A DNA stretch of 64,000 nt. It comes from Takashimella koratensis (lineage: Eukaryota > Basidiomycota > Tremellomycetes > Trichosporonales > Tetragoniomycetaceae). Under the pieces are notes generated by a model. It was not told the origin of the DNA and searched no databases. It saw only the letters and a program-made list of their open reading frames with translations. Below are positions 46,409-59,762 of the stretch, piece by piece (position 1 is the first letter of the stretch; each line of letters opens with the position of its first letter). Location: assembly GCA_003116875.1 (NCBI GenBank), contig BCKT01000003.1:1559185-1623184 (forward strand), given 5' to 3'. A program made the position numbers and the translations under genes.

Positions 46409-49400
46409 ATGGAATCCTCGACGACCTCGTCCCCTTTCTCGGCGCGCTCCACCATCGCGTCGTCACCCGAGGCGCTGACCAATTCCGGAGGCTCGGGCGC
46501 CGACGCCAGCGGCGGCGGCGAGCACAAGAAATCAAACGGATCCCACCACCATCATCATCATCACCACCACCACGCGTTCGGCGCAACAGGCCAGGTCATG
46601 CAGGGCATGCAGGCAGTCTTCAGCAACCTCGCGTCCAGGTAAGTTCTCGCGTCCCCCCGGCCTCCCCCTTGTTTTCATTACCCAATTTGGTGGTCTACGT
46701 TTCCACGGTGTAAAGTGCAAATTGAACCACGCTCGGACCCCGCGTCTCAATTCAGTACAACGAGTCAGCTGACAGTCTCTTCCTCACCACCTAGTCCGTC
46801 ATCGCTGTTGTCAGCACAACAGTCGATGCGGTCACCGAAAGCAGATATCAAACCACTCTTCTCGACCGACATCAAGCCGTTGATGCATGCGTCCTCGTCG
46901 GCAACACCGAGCATGGCTGGGTCGACATCGCACGGCGGGTCCCGGACAGATCCACCAAAGCGGTTAATGGAAGTCGACGGGTTGAATCTAGTCACGCCGC
47001 CGCTTGACGACATTACGGGGTCGTTCCCCAGGTAAGTGCTTTCCGTTCGCCCCCATGCATGCTGCTGACCGGCCCAGTCGAAATCGCATGCTGTTGCAAG
47101 GCGACCCCCAGGTGATTCATAAGCAGCGCGTCGAGACGGCGATCCGAGTCATCATCGACATTGTCCGCCTGATCCCACCTTCCATCACCCCTGTCCCACC
47201 CTCCCTCGCTCCTATCCTCCCGCGCGACCAGGCCGGCAACATCCTGGCCTCGTTTGAGCGGCTCGCCAACTTTCGAGGACTTCGGCTGCAGGCTGGGTCG
47301 ACGACCAAGTCGAGCTCGAAGAAGCAGCAACAGGCCGGTGCGATCCCACGAGAGCAGCTTGCGTTTGTCGAGACGGCCGTGTTCATGAGTGGGGATAACG
47401 GGAAGCGGGTGTACGCATGCAAGCGATGTCGGAATCGAGAAGAGCGGCGGCGGCAGACGAAAGACGCGGCGAGGAAAAAGGCAGATATGTCGGATTCTTC
47501 AACGAGCCCAGCCGCGCACCCATCGTTACGACCCCCAGCAGAGGACTATATCACAGGCGAGAATGCACACCAGTACGACCCGTTAAAATCGGGACAAGTC
47601 GTCGAGGAACCACCATGGGACCCTTGGACGCCCGACTGGCGTAACGAGATTGTTCTGTTCAACACACCGCCCGAGGTCGCGGTGAAAGACGGGAGCTGCA
47701 ATTGGTTGCCCTTCCGCGTTGTGTGTTACGGGAAATGCCATGGCGAGAAAGTCGGGTTCAAGATCAAGTTCACACTCCGAACGTTTGATGGGAGGATCAT
47801 TGCGACCGAGACGATGCACCCGATCAAGATCACCGACGACCACAAGACGGATACTAAGAAGCCTGGGGTGAAAGGTTTGACCTCGTCGACGGCCCCGCGG
47901 ATTCGAAAGGGAAGACAAAGCACGACTTCGTCTCAGCGCCAGTCACCCGCTCCGTCCGAGTCAGAGGTCAGCGTCCACTCGGAGGTCGGAGCGATCGTAC
48001 AGAAACACAACATGGCGAGGCAGGCGAAACCGTACGAAAGGCCACCGTCTCAGTCGCCTGCGATGACGACGAACAGTTTACCGTTTGATGGGTTCACGTT
48101 TGACCGCCCGAGTATCGTTCGCCAGTTGTCTGCGTCGGCCGCCCCGGGCGCTGATATGCCGACGACGTCCCAGCCTATGCCGCAGCAGCAGCAGACTCAG
48201 CAGCAACCGATGATCCAGACCCAGGGCCAACAACAGCTCCCCGCGCAGGTCCCGCCACCGGCCTCTGCTCAACCGCTCAACAACAACGCAATCGATATCA
48301 CCAGTTGGGCGGCCGCTGGCGCTCAACAAGCGACTGTCAGTCCCGGAGCCCTGCGCCGACCGACGTTCAACAACTCGTTCACTCCCAACTTTACCAACCA
48401 GAACCTCAACGGGCAGAATCAGAGCAATGGCCTCCCCACCGCCCCTCAGGCCACCACGACGGGCGCCCCGGTCAATGGCAACGCGGGCCAGTACACCAAT
48501 GGCAACGGGCTCAACGGTATTCACCTCCTGGACGACCTGTTCGCTTCCAACCCCGACCTCATGTCGCCCACTTCGGGCGGGCTCGACCTCGCTTCCCTCG
48601 GTATCGCAATCCAATCGCCTACCGCGCCGATGCTGTTCACCAACTCTTCGACGGACAGAGACGACCTCGACCTCTCGACCATGGCGAGTGACCTCGACAA
48701 CCTGTACTTTGCAGGATCCAGTCATACCTCTGTCTCCTCGAGTTTCCAGGACGACGCGGCTTCGGGCTTCTCGTCGCATTACGGCCAAGGGAGCATATAC
48801 AGCCAGAGCGGACTGCCGCCTGACGCGATGATGGATGAGATGATCGATTTCTCTGGCGGCGAGAGCCAGGGTGCGATCAGTCCGCTCCAGCAGACCCTCG
48901 ACCTCTCCTCCTTGCACTTCCCGCCTCACCCGCAGCACCAGCAGCAGGCCGCGCAAATGCCGAACCTCCTTCAGCCCCAACAGCAGCAGGCCCCACTCGA
49001 CATGTCCGACCTCCTCCAGTCGTCCCTCCTCAACGGCAACAACAATACTCAAGAGGCCATGGATGCGCACGCTCTCCTCGCTCAGTTCCTGCAACAGCAG
49101 ACCCAGTCGCTCCCTGTCATCTCCCACGTCATTCCTGCCGAGGGCCACATGTCCGGCGGCGTCTCGATCGCTATCGCAGGGCGTCAGTTCACCCCCGAAA
49201 CAGTCATCCTTTTCGGTGGTCGACCTGCGATCACAAACTACGTCGCAGAGGGGTTCCTTCAGTGTATCTTACCTGCCAGTCCGGTCCCAGGTCAGGTGGA
49301 GGTCAGTGTCCAGGGTGCAATCAGGGATCCATCGGTACCGCCCATGCCCTTCAAGTACACGGGAATGGACAAGGAGATGATGCGCCTCATGCTCGAAGTC

Positions 49401-51414
49401 AGGTCGCAGCACTCGTCGAGCGACGCGGCTTACCGCCTCGTCGAGCACATTGCCAAGTCGCACACCAACAGCGATGTCAGCGACCGGTCCAGCGCGTCGC
49501 CCTCGGGCGGCGGGAACGGGTCCTCTCCCATGGAGGCGGACGTCATGACTCGCTCCGCATCGGTCATGTCACATACCACCTCGTCCTCCGCCTCGTCGTC
49601 TGCGTCGACTGTCGGAACGCCATCGGATGAAGACCTGCAGACGACACTTATCAACTTTCTTGCCTCGCTCGACTCGCACGCACCGGGATCCCTCCGCCGC
49701 TCGGGGGCAGTCAACACCTGGAACTCGGCACGACAGACCGTCCTCCATGTCGCCACTATCATGGGCTTTCACCGCCTCGTCCGTCGCTTGATCGTCGTCG
49801 GCGCACATATCAACGTACAAGATGCGAACGGTCTGACACCGCTGGCATTTGCCGCGCTGTGTGGGCAGCCGACATGTGTGAGGGTTTTGATCGAGGCCGG
49901 AGCAGCGTACGACGTTCCCTCGATCTTTGGTGAGATGCCGCTCGACCTCGCAAAGCTCGGCGAACACAAGGATACCGAGGCACTCTTACTTTCCGCTGTA
50001 TGGTCGACCAGGCCCGAAGACGAGTCCGCGCCCACCCCAGGATCTACGGCCGCGGTCTCCGCTGCTGTACCCGCTACGACCTCGCCGCGGTCCACTTCGA
50101 TGCGGTCTCGGTCGGTCGGATCGATCAGTGAAATTGACGACGATAACCCGAGTTCAGGATCCGAGCACGAGTTTACACCCCGAGTGGATAGTGAGGACAC
50201 GGACGAGCTCAGTGTGGTTAGTCGGGCGGTGTTTGTACGTGCGCCCAGGCCGAGTAGGAGGAAGAGCAAGGGCAAGCAGCGAGCGGCTACGGCGGAAGGT
50301 AGCGCGGCAGGTGCCGGTGTGAGTACGGGGATGCGGAGGTCGTCGACTAGTCCAAAGCGACAGCGTGACCGAGAGCGCTCGCGTGAGAGGGAAAAGGAAC
50401 AGCAACGACAAGCGGAGCACTCTCCTTCACCCGACGCCACACCGCAGGCAACACCTTCGCTCGCACCTGTACCGCGCGACGACCCGCCTCCATACGCTCC
50501 TCCCGAGTCGGCATCATGGATGACGCGGACCCTCTCCAACCTCTCACACCCGCTTCCCGACGCAGTCTGGGGCCGCCTCCCGCCTCTCCCTATGCCCTCC
50601 CTCTTCGGCTCAACGACCAGCTCCAACTCCAAGACTGCTGCTCGGGACCAATCGGCCCAGGGGTCGCAGCATGGCTGGGTCGCGTTCCCGGCTCCCTCTT
50701 GGGAGATGTTGCATAAGATGACGAGTCCCGAGGAAGTCAAACTCTTCACCCAGGCAATGGCGGCAGCGGCGTTCAATGCCGTTGTCCAGTCTGGGGCAAC
50801 GACAGTGGGGATGGAAGACCCGCATTCGGCGCTATATGCGGGCGCAACGACAGTGACTGGTATCGCTCAACCTCAGTCTTCTTCGACCAAGCGATCGCAT
50901 TCGAGCCAGACCCATTCGGGCCACCGACGTAACGCACCCAGCACCGGCACCGGCACCGGGAACAACCGGTCGCACTCGACCCAGCAAGGGCAGTACCACT
51001 CGTCTTCGTCCAACTCGGCAACAGCGGGTCAAACCGGTGGACACCGAAAGTCACGCAGTATCAGCTCCTCATCGGCTTCAGGGCCTGGTGGGTCGCCTGC
51101 CCTGGGCCCTGTCGGAGGAAGCACGGCGGTCAAGCGCAGAAGGTCTGTCTCGCAAGGTGGAGCGGCGACAAAGCAGGTCGTCAACCATGTCAAACGTGAG
51201 TGTGGTTGGGAGTGGAATTGATCTCAAGTGACTCGTAGTCGTGTGAGAATGGTGGCTGACGTTAGTGATAGAGGACCGAATGCTTTACCTCTTTTGGCTC
51301 CCGGTTCTGCTATTTGTCGGGTTCTGGCTACTCGTTACGGCGCTCCCGATCGCGACGGGGTTCTGCCTTATCTATGCTCGACAGATCACGCGCGCGATTA
51401 AGCAGAGGCTTTGA
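46409..51414 (+). CDS. MGA2: Mga2/Spt23-type membrane-anchored transcription factor
   Basis: In yeasts this family sits in the ER/nuclear membrane, is processed by the ubiquitin-proteasome system and activates lipid-desaturase and hypoxia genes. Four exons (46409-46638, 46756-47031, 47078-51195, 51266-51414) give 1590 residues. Order: a Ser-rich N-terminus with ten His in a row (about 46543-46572); a conserved family domain including EEPPWDPWTPDWRNEIVLFN and LPFRVVCYGKCHGEKVGFKI (about 47600-47770); a Gln/Asn-rich low-complexity region (about 48180-49100); an IPT/TIG domain from about residue 848 (SHVIPAEGHMSGGVSIAI); ankyrin repeats near 1055-1140 (TVLHVATIMGFH, ANGLTPLAFAALCGQ); a Ser-rich basic region. 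The last small exon encodes the single hydrophobic anchor YLFWLPVLLFVGFWLLVTAL, ending RAIKQRL. The spliced phases agree with a continuous frame. Plausibly regulated by membrane lipid state, as known for the family. Confidence 0.9.
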
Positions 51415-52397
51415 GCGGCTGAGGGCTCAGATCGATCAGGGTGAAGAGAGAGTGAGAGAGAGAGAAGTAGGAAGGGGAAGAGGGAGTGAGGAGAGGAGAG
51501 GACGAGGAGACAGGAAGAGGAAGCAGAAAAATTTGAGTTTGACCCCGTTGGGTCAGAGTTTGCAACCTTGAGACTGCCTGAAACCTATCTACCGACTACC
51601 CGGGCTATCATCGGGCTACCTACGAGCTCGTCTGCCCAAACCCCAACCCATCTTAGCGTACCAACAACCAATATCGCTAATCACAATCACAATCACGAAC
51701 CGAAATCTTTCAACCTCGGCCATTCATACCTACCCCCTTGGCTCCATTAGGTTTTTGTAATGTACATACATGTACCTGCGACGGCGAGTCGTAGAGAGGT
51801 TTTTGCAAGGATGTATACAGTTTTGTATGAGCTCGGAAGGGGATTGTACCGAGGATTGAGATGGGGAATAAGACAGAGCATCGGTTTGCGGGTTGGATGC
51901 TGATTCATTAGTCCAAGGTCGACCAAGGGGAGTGTGGCACTCGGTTGCGGGGACCAATCATTGCCGATTCGTGCATCCTTCTGTCCACCCGTTGCCTGTG
52001 CCTCTCTCTCTATCATCTCCCAGCTCAGATCATCTGGTGTATCTCAGTTGAGCTGTGGACCGCGGCTCCTGGACAAGACGCGAGGTGGGAGGTTGCACGT
52101 TGGTGTTGGTCGACAAGGTAGCTTCGCTTGGGCAGTGTTTGGGTTGAAGGTGATTGTTGGATGATGATTCTACCATCAGATTAAATCAAATCACTTGTCT
52201 GCTTTGTTTACACCTCGGCTAGGGTCACTTGTCACCATCCACCACGTTGGAGTCTCTTCTTCATCTCTCTCACTCTCTCACCCACTCACCCACTCACCCA
52301 CTCACCCATCGCTTCGCTCGCTCATTTACAACCACCACTTCCTCACACTCGTCAACCTCACTTCCCCTCATCCCCCAACATCCAACGCTTCAACGCC
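51415..52397. other. Intergenic region with CACTCACC repeat in leader
   Basis: About 980 bases. It holds the MGA2 3' region and the promoter of the next gene. A CACTCACC-type repeat (52275-52309) lies in the pyrimidine-rich leader just before the next ATG. No further gene supported. Confidence 0.45.
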
Positions 52398-55300
52398 ATG
52401 GCGATCCAGTGGCTCCGCCCGCTCTCAAGGGCAGACGATCATGACCGCTCCCAAACCCCCTCTCACCCTCAACCCCAGTCTCACCACCCTCCAGCCTACT
52501 CCACTACCCACACGCACCACCTTTCCCAGGTTCCTGCTCCTACTCAACCCACCGAGCCCGGGTTCCGTCACCATACCCTAGGCCACGGTACCGCCGGCCA
52601 CCGTCGAACCGAATCGTGGCTCGACTTTTCCGCTCCTGTTCCTCACGTCCGTCACGGTCGACTTGACCCTTCCCAATCGCTCTCCTCTACCCGCCCTACC
52701 CTGGGCACGCAAGACGCTCACCAAACTGTGAACCCAGCGCCACCTCCTGTTGGGAAACTCGGCAAGACACCCTCTTTCCTCCGTACCATCACCCACGCTC
52801 GTTCCATCTCGGCACTGAGGCGTTGGAAAGACCCCACCGCACCTCCTCCCCTCCCCACCACCCACACCCCTAATCCCAAGATCAAGACCAAGTCAAAGAA
52901 GAACGGTACCAAGCTTCATCCCGTCCCCTCGGCGCCTTTCGCACTCTCACCAGGCTCGCAACCCCCGATCGACGATTTCGCCGCTCACCCGACTCTCCAC
53001 CATGCCGAGGTCTATCGTCGTCCTAGTTCGAGGTTGCGAAAACATATTCGACCAGCGAAAAGCGCCGCAAACCTCGATTCCGCCACCGACGACGCCAGGA
53101 TGGACGAGAACGAAGCAAGGGCGAACGAGAATGAAGCCAGAGCAGTCGTGGAGAGCTATCACCTATCTCTCCGAGGTAAGCGGCGCCAAGCGACCGCCGC
53201 GCCTCCAGTCCCTAGACTCGTGCTCACTCCTTCACGTGAAGAGAATCGGGCAGTGAGGAGTAACGCCCCGAGTCCGGAGAAACGCGATTGGTTCTCTCGA
53301 TCGACCCCAACGACGACCCACAAGGGAAGCACGATGTCTAGTCCGACTCAGCCCGCTAGCCGACCAGACAGCGCAGGTGCCCAGCGTGGAGAGCCCGGAT
53401 TGAGGCAGCTGGTAGAGTCAGTCATCAGGACCGCGGGGACACCGTCTCCTGAGAGAAGGAGGTGGAGCCAGATCGTCGACTCGCCGCCTCGTTCTATCCA
53501 AGGCGCACCACCAATCCGTAAGTTTGCCCAACGATCGAGCGACCCCTGCTCATCTCCTTGATCGCTCTTGTACATTGCTAACAGGGATGTAGGACACATG
53601 AGCTCGCCTCCGCGCCAACAAGGACACCACACCGCCCTTGGTCACCCAAATCACCAACAGGGGACAAAACAACACCCTCATCCTGTACCATTACCTTTAC
53701 CGTTCCGCAAAAGGGAACAGCGCACGCCATACCCCCGAGACCTGAGTATGCTCCACGAGGCGCGCGACGGCGGCGAAGATGAGGATGAGGATGAGGAAGG
53801 GGATGGGGATGGAGACGACGAAGGCAGGGATGAAGGCGAGACAGGGGACAGGGACTCGTATTACCCCGAAAACCCAGGTCGGGGGTCAACGGATAGTGGG
53901 ATCGACGTCTTTGGCCAGATCTTCTCTCGGAGAAGCCACGATCGGACCCCCAGTAGCTACGCGGCACGTGCCCACAAAGACGGCGACGAGATCGACAGCG
54001 TGGATATCGAAGAGGACGGTCGGATCACCTTGTATAGTCGAAACCAGTTGAGCAGGTCGGCAAGGAGCCGGTTCAGTGATGAGTTCGAAGCGATGATTTC
54101 ACGTCCCTCGACTGGTCCGCCTGTCCCCGTTGGTCACGAGTCGGTCCACCATGAAGAGGAGGATTACCCGTCTATTCCGAGTTTCAGGACGGTACCGTCC
54201 ACCTCGACTCGTGCCGCACCGCCACCACCACCACCGACATCTACGCGACCCGAATCACGGCAGACTCAGACTGCCACGCCGGTGGACCCGACTCAGTCAG
54301 CCCATCCGGTACATTCAGTGACCCCGACCGAATCCAGACCCCCCTCGAGGCCAGACGACGGACGCAGGTCGTCTTCACCCTTTGAAGTCAAGTTTACACC
54401 AACTATCACGAAACGAATATCCCTGGATGCGTTCGGGGGAGCCGCGGGGGAAGGAAAAGTGGGGGAGTGGGAAGTGGAAGAGTTGGCGGAGTGCGACGAC
54501 TTGGTTGAGAGCGCGAACCGGCTTGACGAAGGAAGTGGGGAGGGAGAGGAAGAGATGGGGGAAAGGGAGCAACAGGAGATTGGCGTAGGTCGGAGAGTTG
54601 AGGGACAGCTCGAGACAGTCTTGGAGATGTCGACAGAGTTATCTGCAGACATGTCTAACCTGGACCAAGAGTCCGCCACGAGCGGGAACAAGAACAGAGA
54701 GATGGACGTCTCTGTGGCGGAAAGTGCCACGATGCCGACGACACTCGACACGCCTCAAACGAAGACAACGTCAACGGCCACTCAAACAGAGCCGAGAAAT
54801 GAGCCAATCGACACCAACGCCATTACGGATGAAGCGACAAAAGCGGAGCTGGAGGGCAAAGTCGAAAGGTTGAAAGCGAGGTTGGAAGTGGAGGTTGCCC
54901 GAGGGGTCATGAGTGAATCAGAGGAAGTCTGGCGTTTGAAAGAGGAGAATAAAGTTTTGGTCACCGGTGAGTTTGTCTGTGCGATCTGGGTAGAGTTGGA
55001 TTGGTCGATCAAAGATGTAGACAAAGAAACTGATAAGGTGTCTAGATCTTGATACTGCGCGTCAGTCGATTCTTGTTCTCACTGAAGCGAAGGAAAAACT
55101 CGACAAGGAGAAAAAAGCGATTATTACCCAGCTTGAGAAAGCTCGGGACGAGGCAGTTGATGACGCTCTGTCTAGGGCGAAAGTGCACGAGGAGTTGCGC
55201 AAGAGTGAAGAGGATCGACGAGAGATGGAGTTGGGGAGAAACGCTCTGAATGGACGAGTGGAGGGGTTGCAAGTCAAGGTGGATGAGGCGGAGAAGCGAC

Positions 55301-57652
55301 GAGATGAGGTGGAGGCTCAGGCTAGGACAACTGTGGCGGAGTTGGAAAGTGTACGAGTGGAGCTTGCGGCCCTGAAGGATCGTAACATTGACTTGATCAA
55401 TGCCCACGGCGATCTGCAAACGTCATACGAGGAGCTGCAAACGACTCATGCTGCGATAATGACACGTCTCGAGATTGCGGAAACGACTTGTCTCTCCCAA
55501 GCGACCACTATCGAATCCCAAACAACCACTATCGAAACCCTCAAGTCCTCGGTCAAAGAACACGAATCCAAATCCGTGACACAGGATGCACTCGTCGCTC
55601 AACTTCGAGAGAAACTCGGCCTGGCGAGGTTTGCCATCGACGAGGCGAGAGTCGGGGCGGAGGCGAAAGTGGATGAAGCAGAGAGGAGGGTGGAGGAGAA
55701 GGAAAGAGAGGTGGAGGAGAGGAAGATGGTAAGCGATGCGATGAGGGAGAGGGTGGCTGTGCTTGAGGAGGAGAGGAGAGGGTGGGAAGAGGAGAAGACC
55801 GAGGTGAGTTGAGTTCCATCTTGAATTGGGTGTGGGTGTTTGGAGACGTTGATGGGGTTTAGTGTAGTTGGATTCTGGCCATGAACAGTCAGAACCAGTG
55901 CTGATGACGTTCACCTCACAGCTTCTTGAAGCACTCAGCGACCAACGGGGAAACTTCGAGTACATATCCGCACTCCAACGTCAACTTGAAGATCAAACAA
56001 CCCTCCTTGCTTCCGTTCAAGACCGAACCCACTTCCTCGAATCCACGACCGACGAGCACCGTCTCACTCTCCAATCTAAAAACGCCACTATCGATGCTCA
56101 ACGAGCAGAACTCGAAAACCTCCGCGTTCTTCTCTCTTCCACCGAAGACAAACTCGCCAGTACCCTCTCTGATGCGAAGAGGCAGGCGAAAGATGCCGAA
56201 AGGGCAACGGAACATCTTTATGAGCAGTTGGAGGAGGCAAGGGGGGTTGTGGAGGGAATGAAAGGGGAGATGGAAGCAGCGGTAGGGGCAAGGGAACTGG
56301 CGCTGCTCGAGAGGAAAGACACAATGTCAAGGCTCGAAGCGTACCTCGTTGAGATCGAGAGACTCAAGGTGGTCGAGTTCCAGGCGAAACAGAGGAGAGA
56401 GGAAGACGCGAAGAGGTCGGCGAATGAGGAATTGGAGAAGGTCAGGTTGGGGAGATTAGTCAAGGCGTTGGAGGAGGAGAAAGAGTTGTTGAATGCTGCG
56501 TTGGAGTCGAAGACGCTGGAAGTGGTGTTGCTGCAGCGAGAGAGGGGGAGAAGTGGGGCTGGAACTGGGACTGGGACTGGGAAGGGGTCAGGGACGGGGA
56601 GAACGTTGATGACGCCAACGCCGACGACACCGACTAGGAGAGGGAAAAGTCCGGCTCCCACATCGACACCGACGCCAACTCCGACGAGAGGGGCAAAGAG
56701 TCCTATGCCCTCGACTAGGGTGGGATTAGTCACGCCTAGCGGTACGAGGGTGATGTCGCCCACGAAGCGGGTAGCGGCAACAATGACCACGACGTCAACA
56801 GCGGCGACTACGGCAACATCGGTATCAATCGCTACCTTCGGGTCAGGTGATCAGAGCGACGAGGCAGAGAGCGGAAGGAGCGATAGAATCGGGACGACGG
56901 ACGGAGCGTCTGTCAAGGCAAAGAGGAGGGAGAGCGGGTTTGTCACTCCCACAGCTGTGGTGGCGCCTAGAGGAAGATCGGGGTCAATGAGTGTTTCGAA
57001 ATCGGTAGCTCCGGTTCCACTTGGACTTTCCACACGCCATAATCTCGCTCGCCCAACGACGAGTTCGACAACACCGCCAACCTCGACTTCAACTTCGATC
57101 AGCATATCCTCCACTGGGGAGAAGTTTGATAAAAACACGGATGAATTAGTTACGCCCGGACCTGGTCCGAGGCTTTCTGCGAGTGCGCAGTTCCTGTCGC
57201 TCTCGCAACGGGCACGACACGCGAGAAGGGAGAGTCAGGTGCACGTTCCTCTCGATAACTCGGGAGTAGCTGGAGTCGTGTCTACAGCGGGCAAGGTTGT
57301 GGATATCGGTGAGGTGGAGGGCGGAAGCGGTGGCGAGGTGTGGAGTGGTGTGAGAGAAGGAGAAGGAGGAGGGATAGGAGGAAGGGGTGGGGGAGGACAC
57401 GTGGGGACCTTGTCCCTAGATGGAAAGGACAAGTTGGCTTCGTCCCCGTTAAAGAACAGCAGCGTAGGAGCAGGAGGAGCAGGAGGAGCAAGCGACAAAA
57501 GGAGTAAGATACCTGGACCCCCAAGTTCAACACGACGCGTGGTGGTTAGACATACGAGTAGTTTACCGACTTTACGTGGAGAGGTTATGAGTGAAGGTAG
57601 GGAAGGTAGGGAGAAGGTGATGCCGGCTGTTTTGGAGGCTGAAGGGGATTAG
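52398..57652 (+). CDS. Large coiled-coil protein of unknown function
   Basis: Start at 52398, MAIQWLRPLSRADDHDR. Four exons, with introns near 53520-53583, 54965-55046 and 55805-55920, all phase-consistent; about 1,660 residues. The N-terminal third is disordered and Pro/His/Thr-rich, with basic blocks such as RRPSSRLRKHIRPAK. A short acidic run of Glu/Asp (53775-53845) follows. From about 54800 to 56530 it is almost entirely heptad-like coiled coil: TKAELEGKVERLKARLEVEV; ERLKVVEFQAKQRREEDAKR. The C-terminus is Ser/Thr/Pro/Gly-rich and basic, with repeats TPTPTTPTRRGKSPAPTS and RGAKSPMPSTR, KSP-like and SPT phospho-sites, and TRRVVVRHTSSLPTLRGE near the end. This layout is seen in spindle-pole, microtubule-linked or polarity scaffolds, but no defining domain is visible, so no function is assigned. 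Confidence 0.72.
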
Positions 57653-59762
57653 TAATGAGTTTTGAGTTCTCTAAGCGAGGCGAGGGGAGGCTTTGACAAA
57701 GTTAGAGGGGAGGCTTTGACAAAGTTAGAGATGAAGGTTTTTTGAGGAGAAAAAAGAGTATTGAGGTAGCGTTTGCGTTTGCGTTTGCGTTAACACGTAA
57801 ACGAAGAGGAAAGTTATGATTTGGATGATGATGTTCATAGATCGATAAACGACACTATAGGATACAAAACGATACAGTAGCCCCCCCCCTTTTTTTTTAT
57901 CTTTGACATGTGGGCATGGACAGTGCGATGGTTCTGTCACGGACACCGGCCTACGCGGCCGTAAACTACCATTACGGTAGACGCCACCCATGAACTGACA
58001 CCTACCACATTCGGCGAGGGATAGGGGTATCCGTAGTCAGACCGTAACATATATATACGGTCCAGTAGTAGACTCGATATCCCTTGTCGAATGTTATATT
58101 CTGTACTCGACAATACTTTCATCGTAACTACTTCTACGGTCTACCAAAGGGACCCACCAGCGATACCCACCATCACAGGTTCCTTGACAATTGAAGAGGT
58201 GTAGAAGAAAGTCACAGAAAGAAGCTTAGAAACAGTAGTTGGTAAGTCGATCACGTCACGGACAAAATCACAACTACAACTTCTTGAGGCTGTTTTAAAG
58301 AAGTGTGTCTGAAGAGAATAAGAGAGTCAGTCATAGAGATCAAGTCCCAAATTCTTCCAGTCCCAAAATTCCTCTACCCAATGTACCGAGAGATGTGCTG
58401 AGAAAGTTCCAAAGTTCCCAAGTTCCAAAGATCAAAGTTTCTGGATCGTTGATCGTAGATTGGTGATCGTTGAATCACACTCGCATATGACCTAGGTACT
58501 TGTACATTTGACTCGACGCGTGACTTGGACGGGTAGGTAGGTAGGAGAGGTAAAGTAGGTGAAGGCTTCGAACAATCAGTCCTCAGAGACTGAACGAAGA
58601 TCAAAGACAAAGACCCCCCCCCCCCCCCCCCCCCCCCTTAGACTGAATACCTTCCTTTCGCTAGCCCAAACCAAGGCTTCGTCGAGTGATTACTAAAGAA
58701 AAAAAAGTAAAAGGAGAATCGGGATTGGGCATGGGTGAGAGTGTGGTGGGATGAGTGTGGAGGGTGGAGGGTGCCAGGGTGCAGGGTGGTACGTCGTACT
58801 AAACACAACATGCTTCGATATCGAGCAATCGACTTGTTTACTTGTTTGATTTTGAGACCCCTTTGAAGAGGTGAGGTGGGTGGATTTCATTTTTGATACT
58901 TTCTCGATTTCTGATTTTTTTTTTTTGTTGTTGTTTGTTTGTTTGATATTTTCTTCTGGTTTCGAGATGTTGGGGCTCGTTTCCACACGCCTTCGTATTT
59001 TCCCTTCTCTCTCTCTCCCTCTCTCCCTCTCGCTCGCGTGGCGTCTTCGTCTGTTCTCGACGACGGTGCCCTCTCTCTCTCTTCTCCGTTGGCCATCCTC
59101 AACCAACTCCTATCGGTTTCACCTCGGTCGGTCGTGCGTCCTGTCCTCGTCCTGTCCTCCCCCGTCCTCGTTTCCTTTCCCTTGTTTTTTTTTTTTGGGT
59201 TGGGTTGGCCGTATACCCATTTTTTTTTTTTCGTACTTCTTTCCGACAAGACCGAGTCGACTATCCCGCCTCGAGGTGATCGACTCGGGCCGTTGTCCGG
59301 TACCGTCGAGGGAGGTTGCAACGGTCCAAGTGGGAGGTCGAGATCGAGACCGAGTTCGAGATCGAAAAGCGGGATATGTATCGTCGACGTATGGACCACT
59401 GGTGATATATGCAAAATCAAAGTATCGTCTCGTCGCCCTTGATAATCACTTTTGAGAACCTCGTGAACAGCATCCTGTGCTCGCTCGACCTCTCGCCGAC
59501 CATCGTGTCTCGCCGCCTTCGCCTTCTCGCCTTCACGTCGACCAGCCGTCACTTCGTCGTCACTCCATCCTTCCCCCAGACCGCACCTCACACCTGTCAC
59601 CGACCGCACGACCGATCCGTCCTTTCCATCTGACTCCAACTCTCTTCGTCAATTTCGTTACTTGCACATCGCACCAACTCAGTTTCCACTCTGCGCCTGG
59701 CCTCTTTGCGCCTTAATTACTTTGCCTTCCTTCTCCGCCACTCCTACTCCTCAACAACCCGG
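57653..59762. other. Convergent intergenic region with several repeats
   Basis: About 2.1 kb without a supported gene. It holds a 23-bp tandem duplication (57684-57706 and 57707-57729), a GCGTTT repeat (57769-57791), a C9T9 run (57881-57898), a CCGTAA/TTACGG inverted repeat near 57960-57978, C24 at 58614-58637, and T-rich, CT-rich stretches (58910-59240). A 250-codon minus-strand frame here is Arg/Glu/Lys low-complexity text produced by the CT runs. Confidence 0.5.
58614..58637. repeat. C24 homopolymer
   Basis: Twenty-four consecutive C on plus. The length is likely uncertain in sequencing; the run could form G-quadruplex-like structure on the other strand. Confidence 0.85.

Noticed and set aside
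48078..49148. 356-codon open frame on the minus strand
   Set aside because: It lies exactly opposite the conserved MGA2 coding exon and reads as Arg/Glu/Leu/Val low complexity. It is an antisense shadow of C-biased codons.
58887..59639. 250-codon open frame on the minus strand, 194-codon on plus
   Set aside because: Both are by-products of CT/GA-rich low-complexity DNA (RERGREREG, LSLPLSLSL). No splice-linked exons or recognisable motif.
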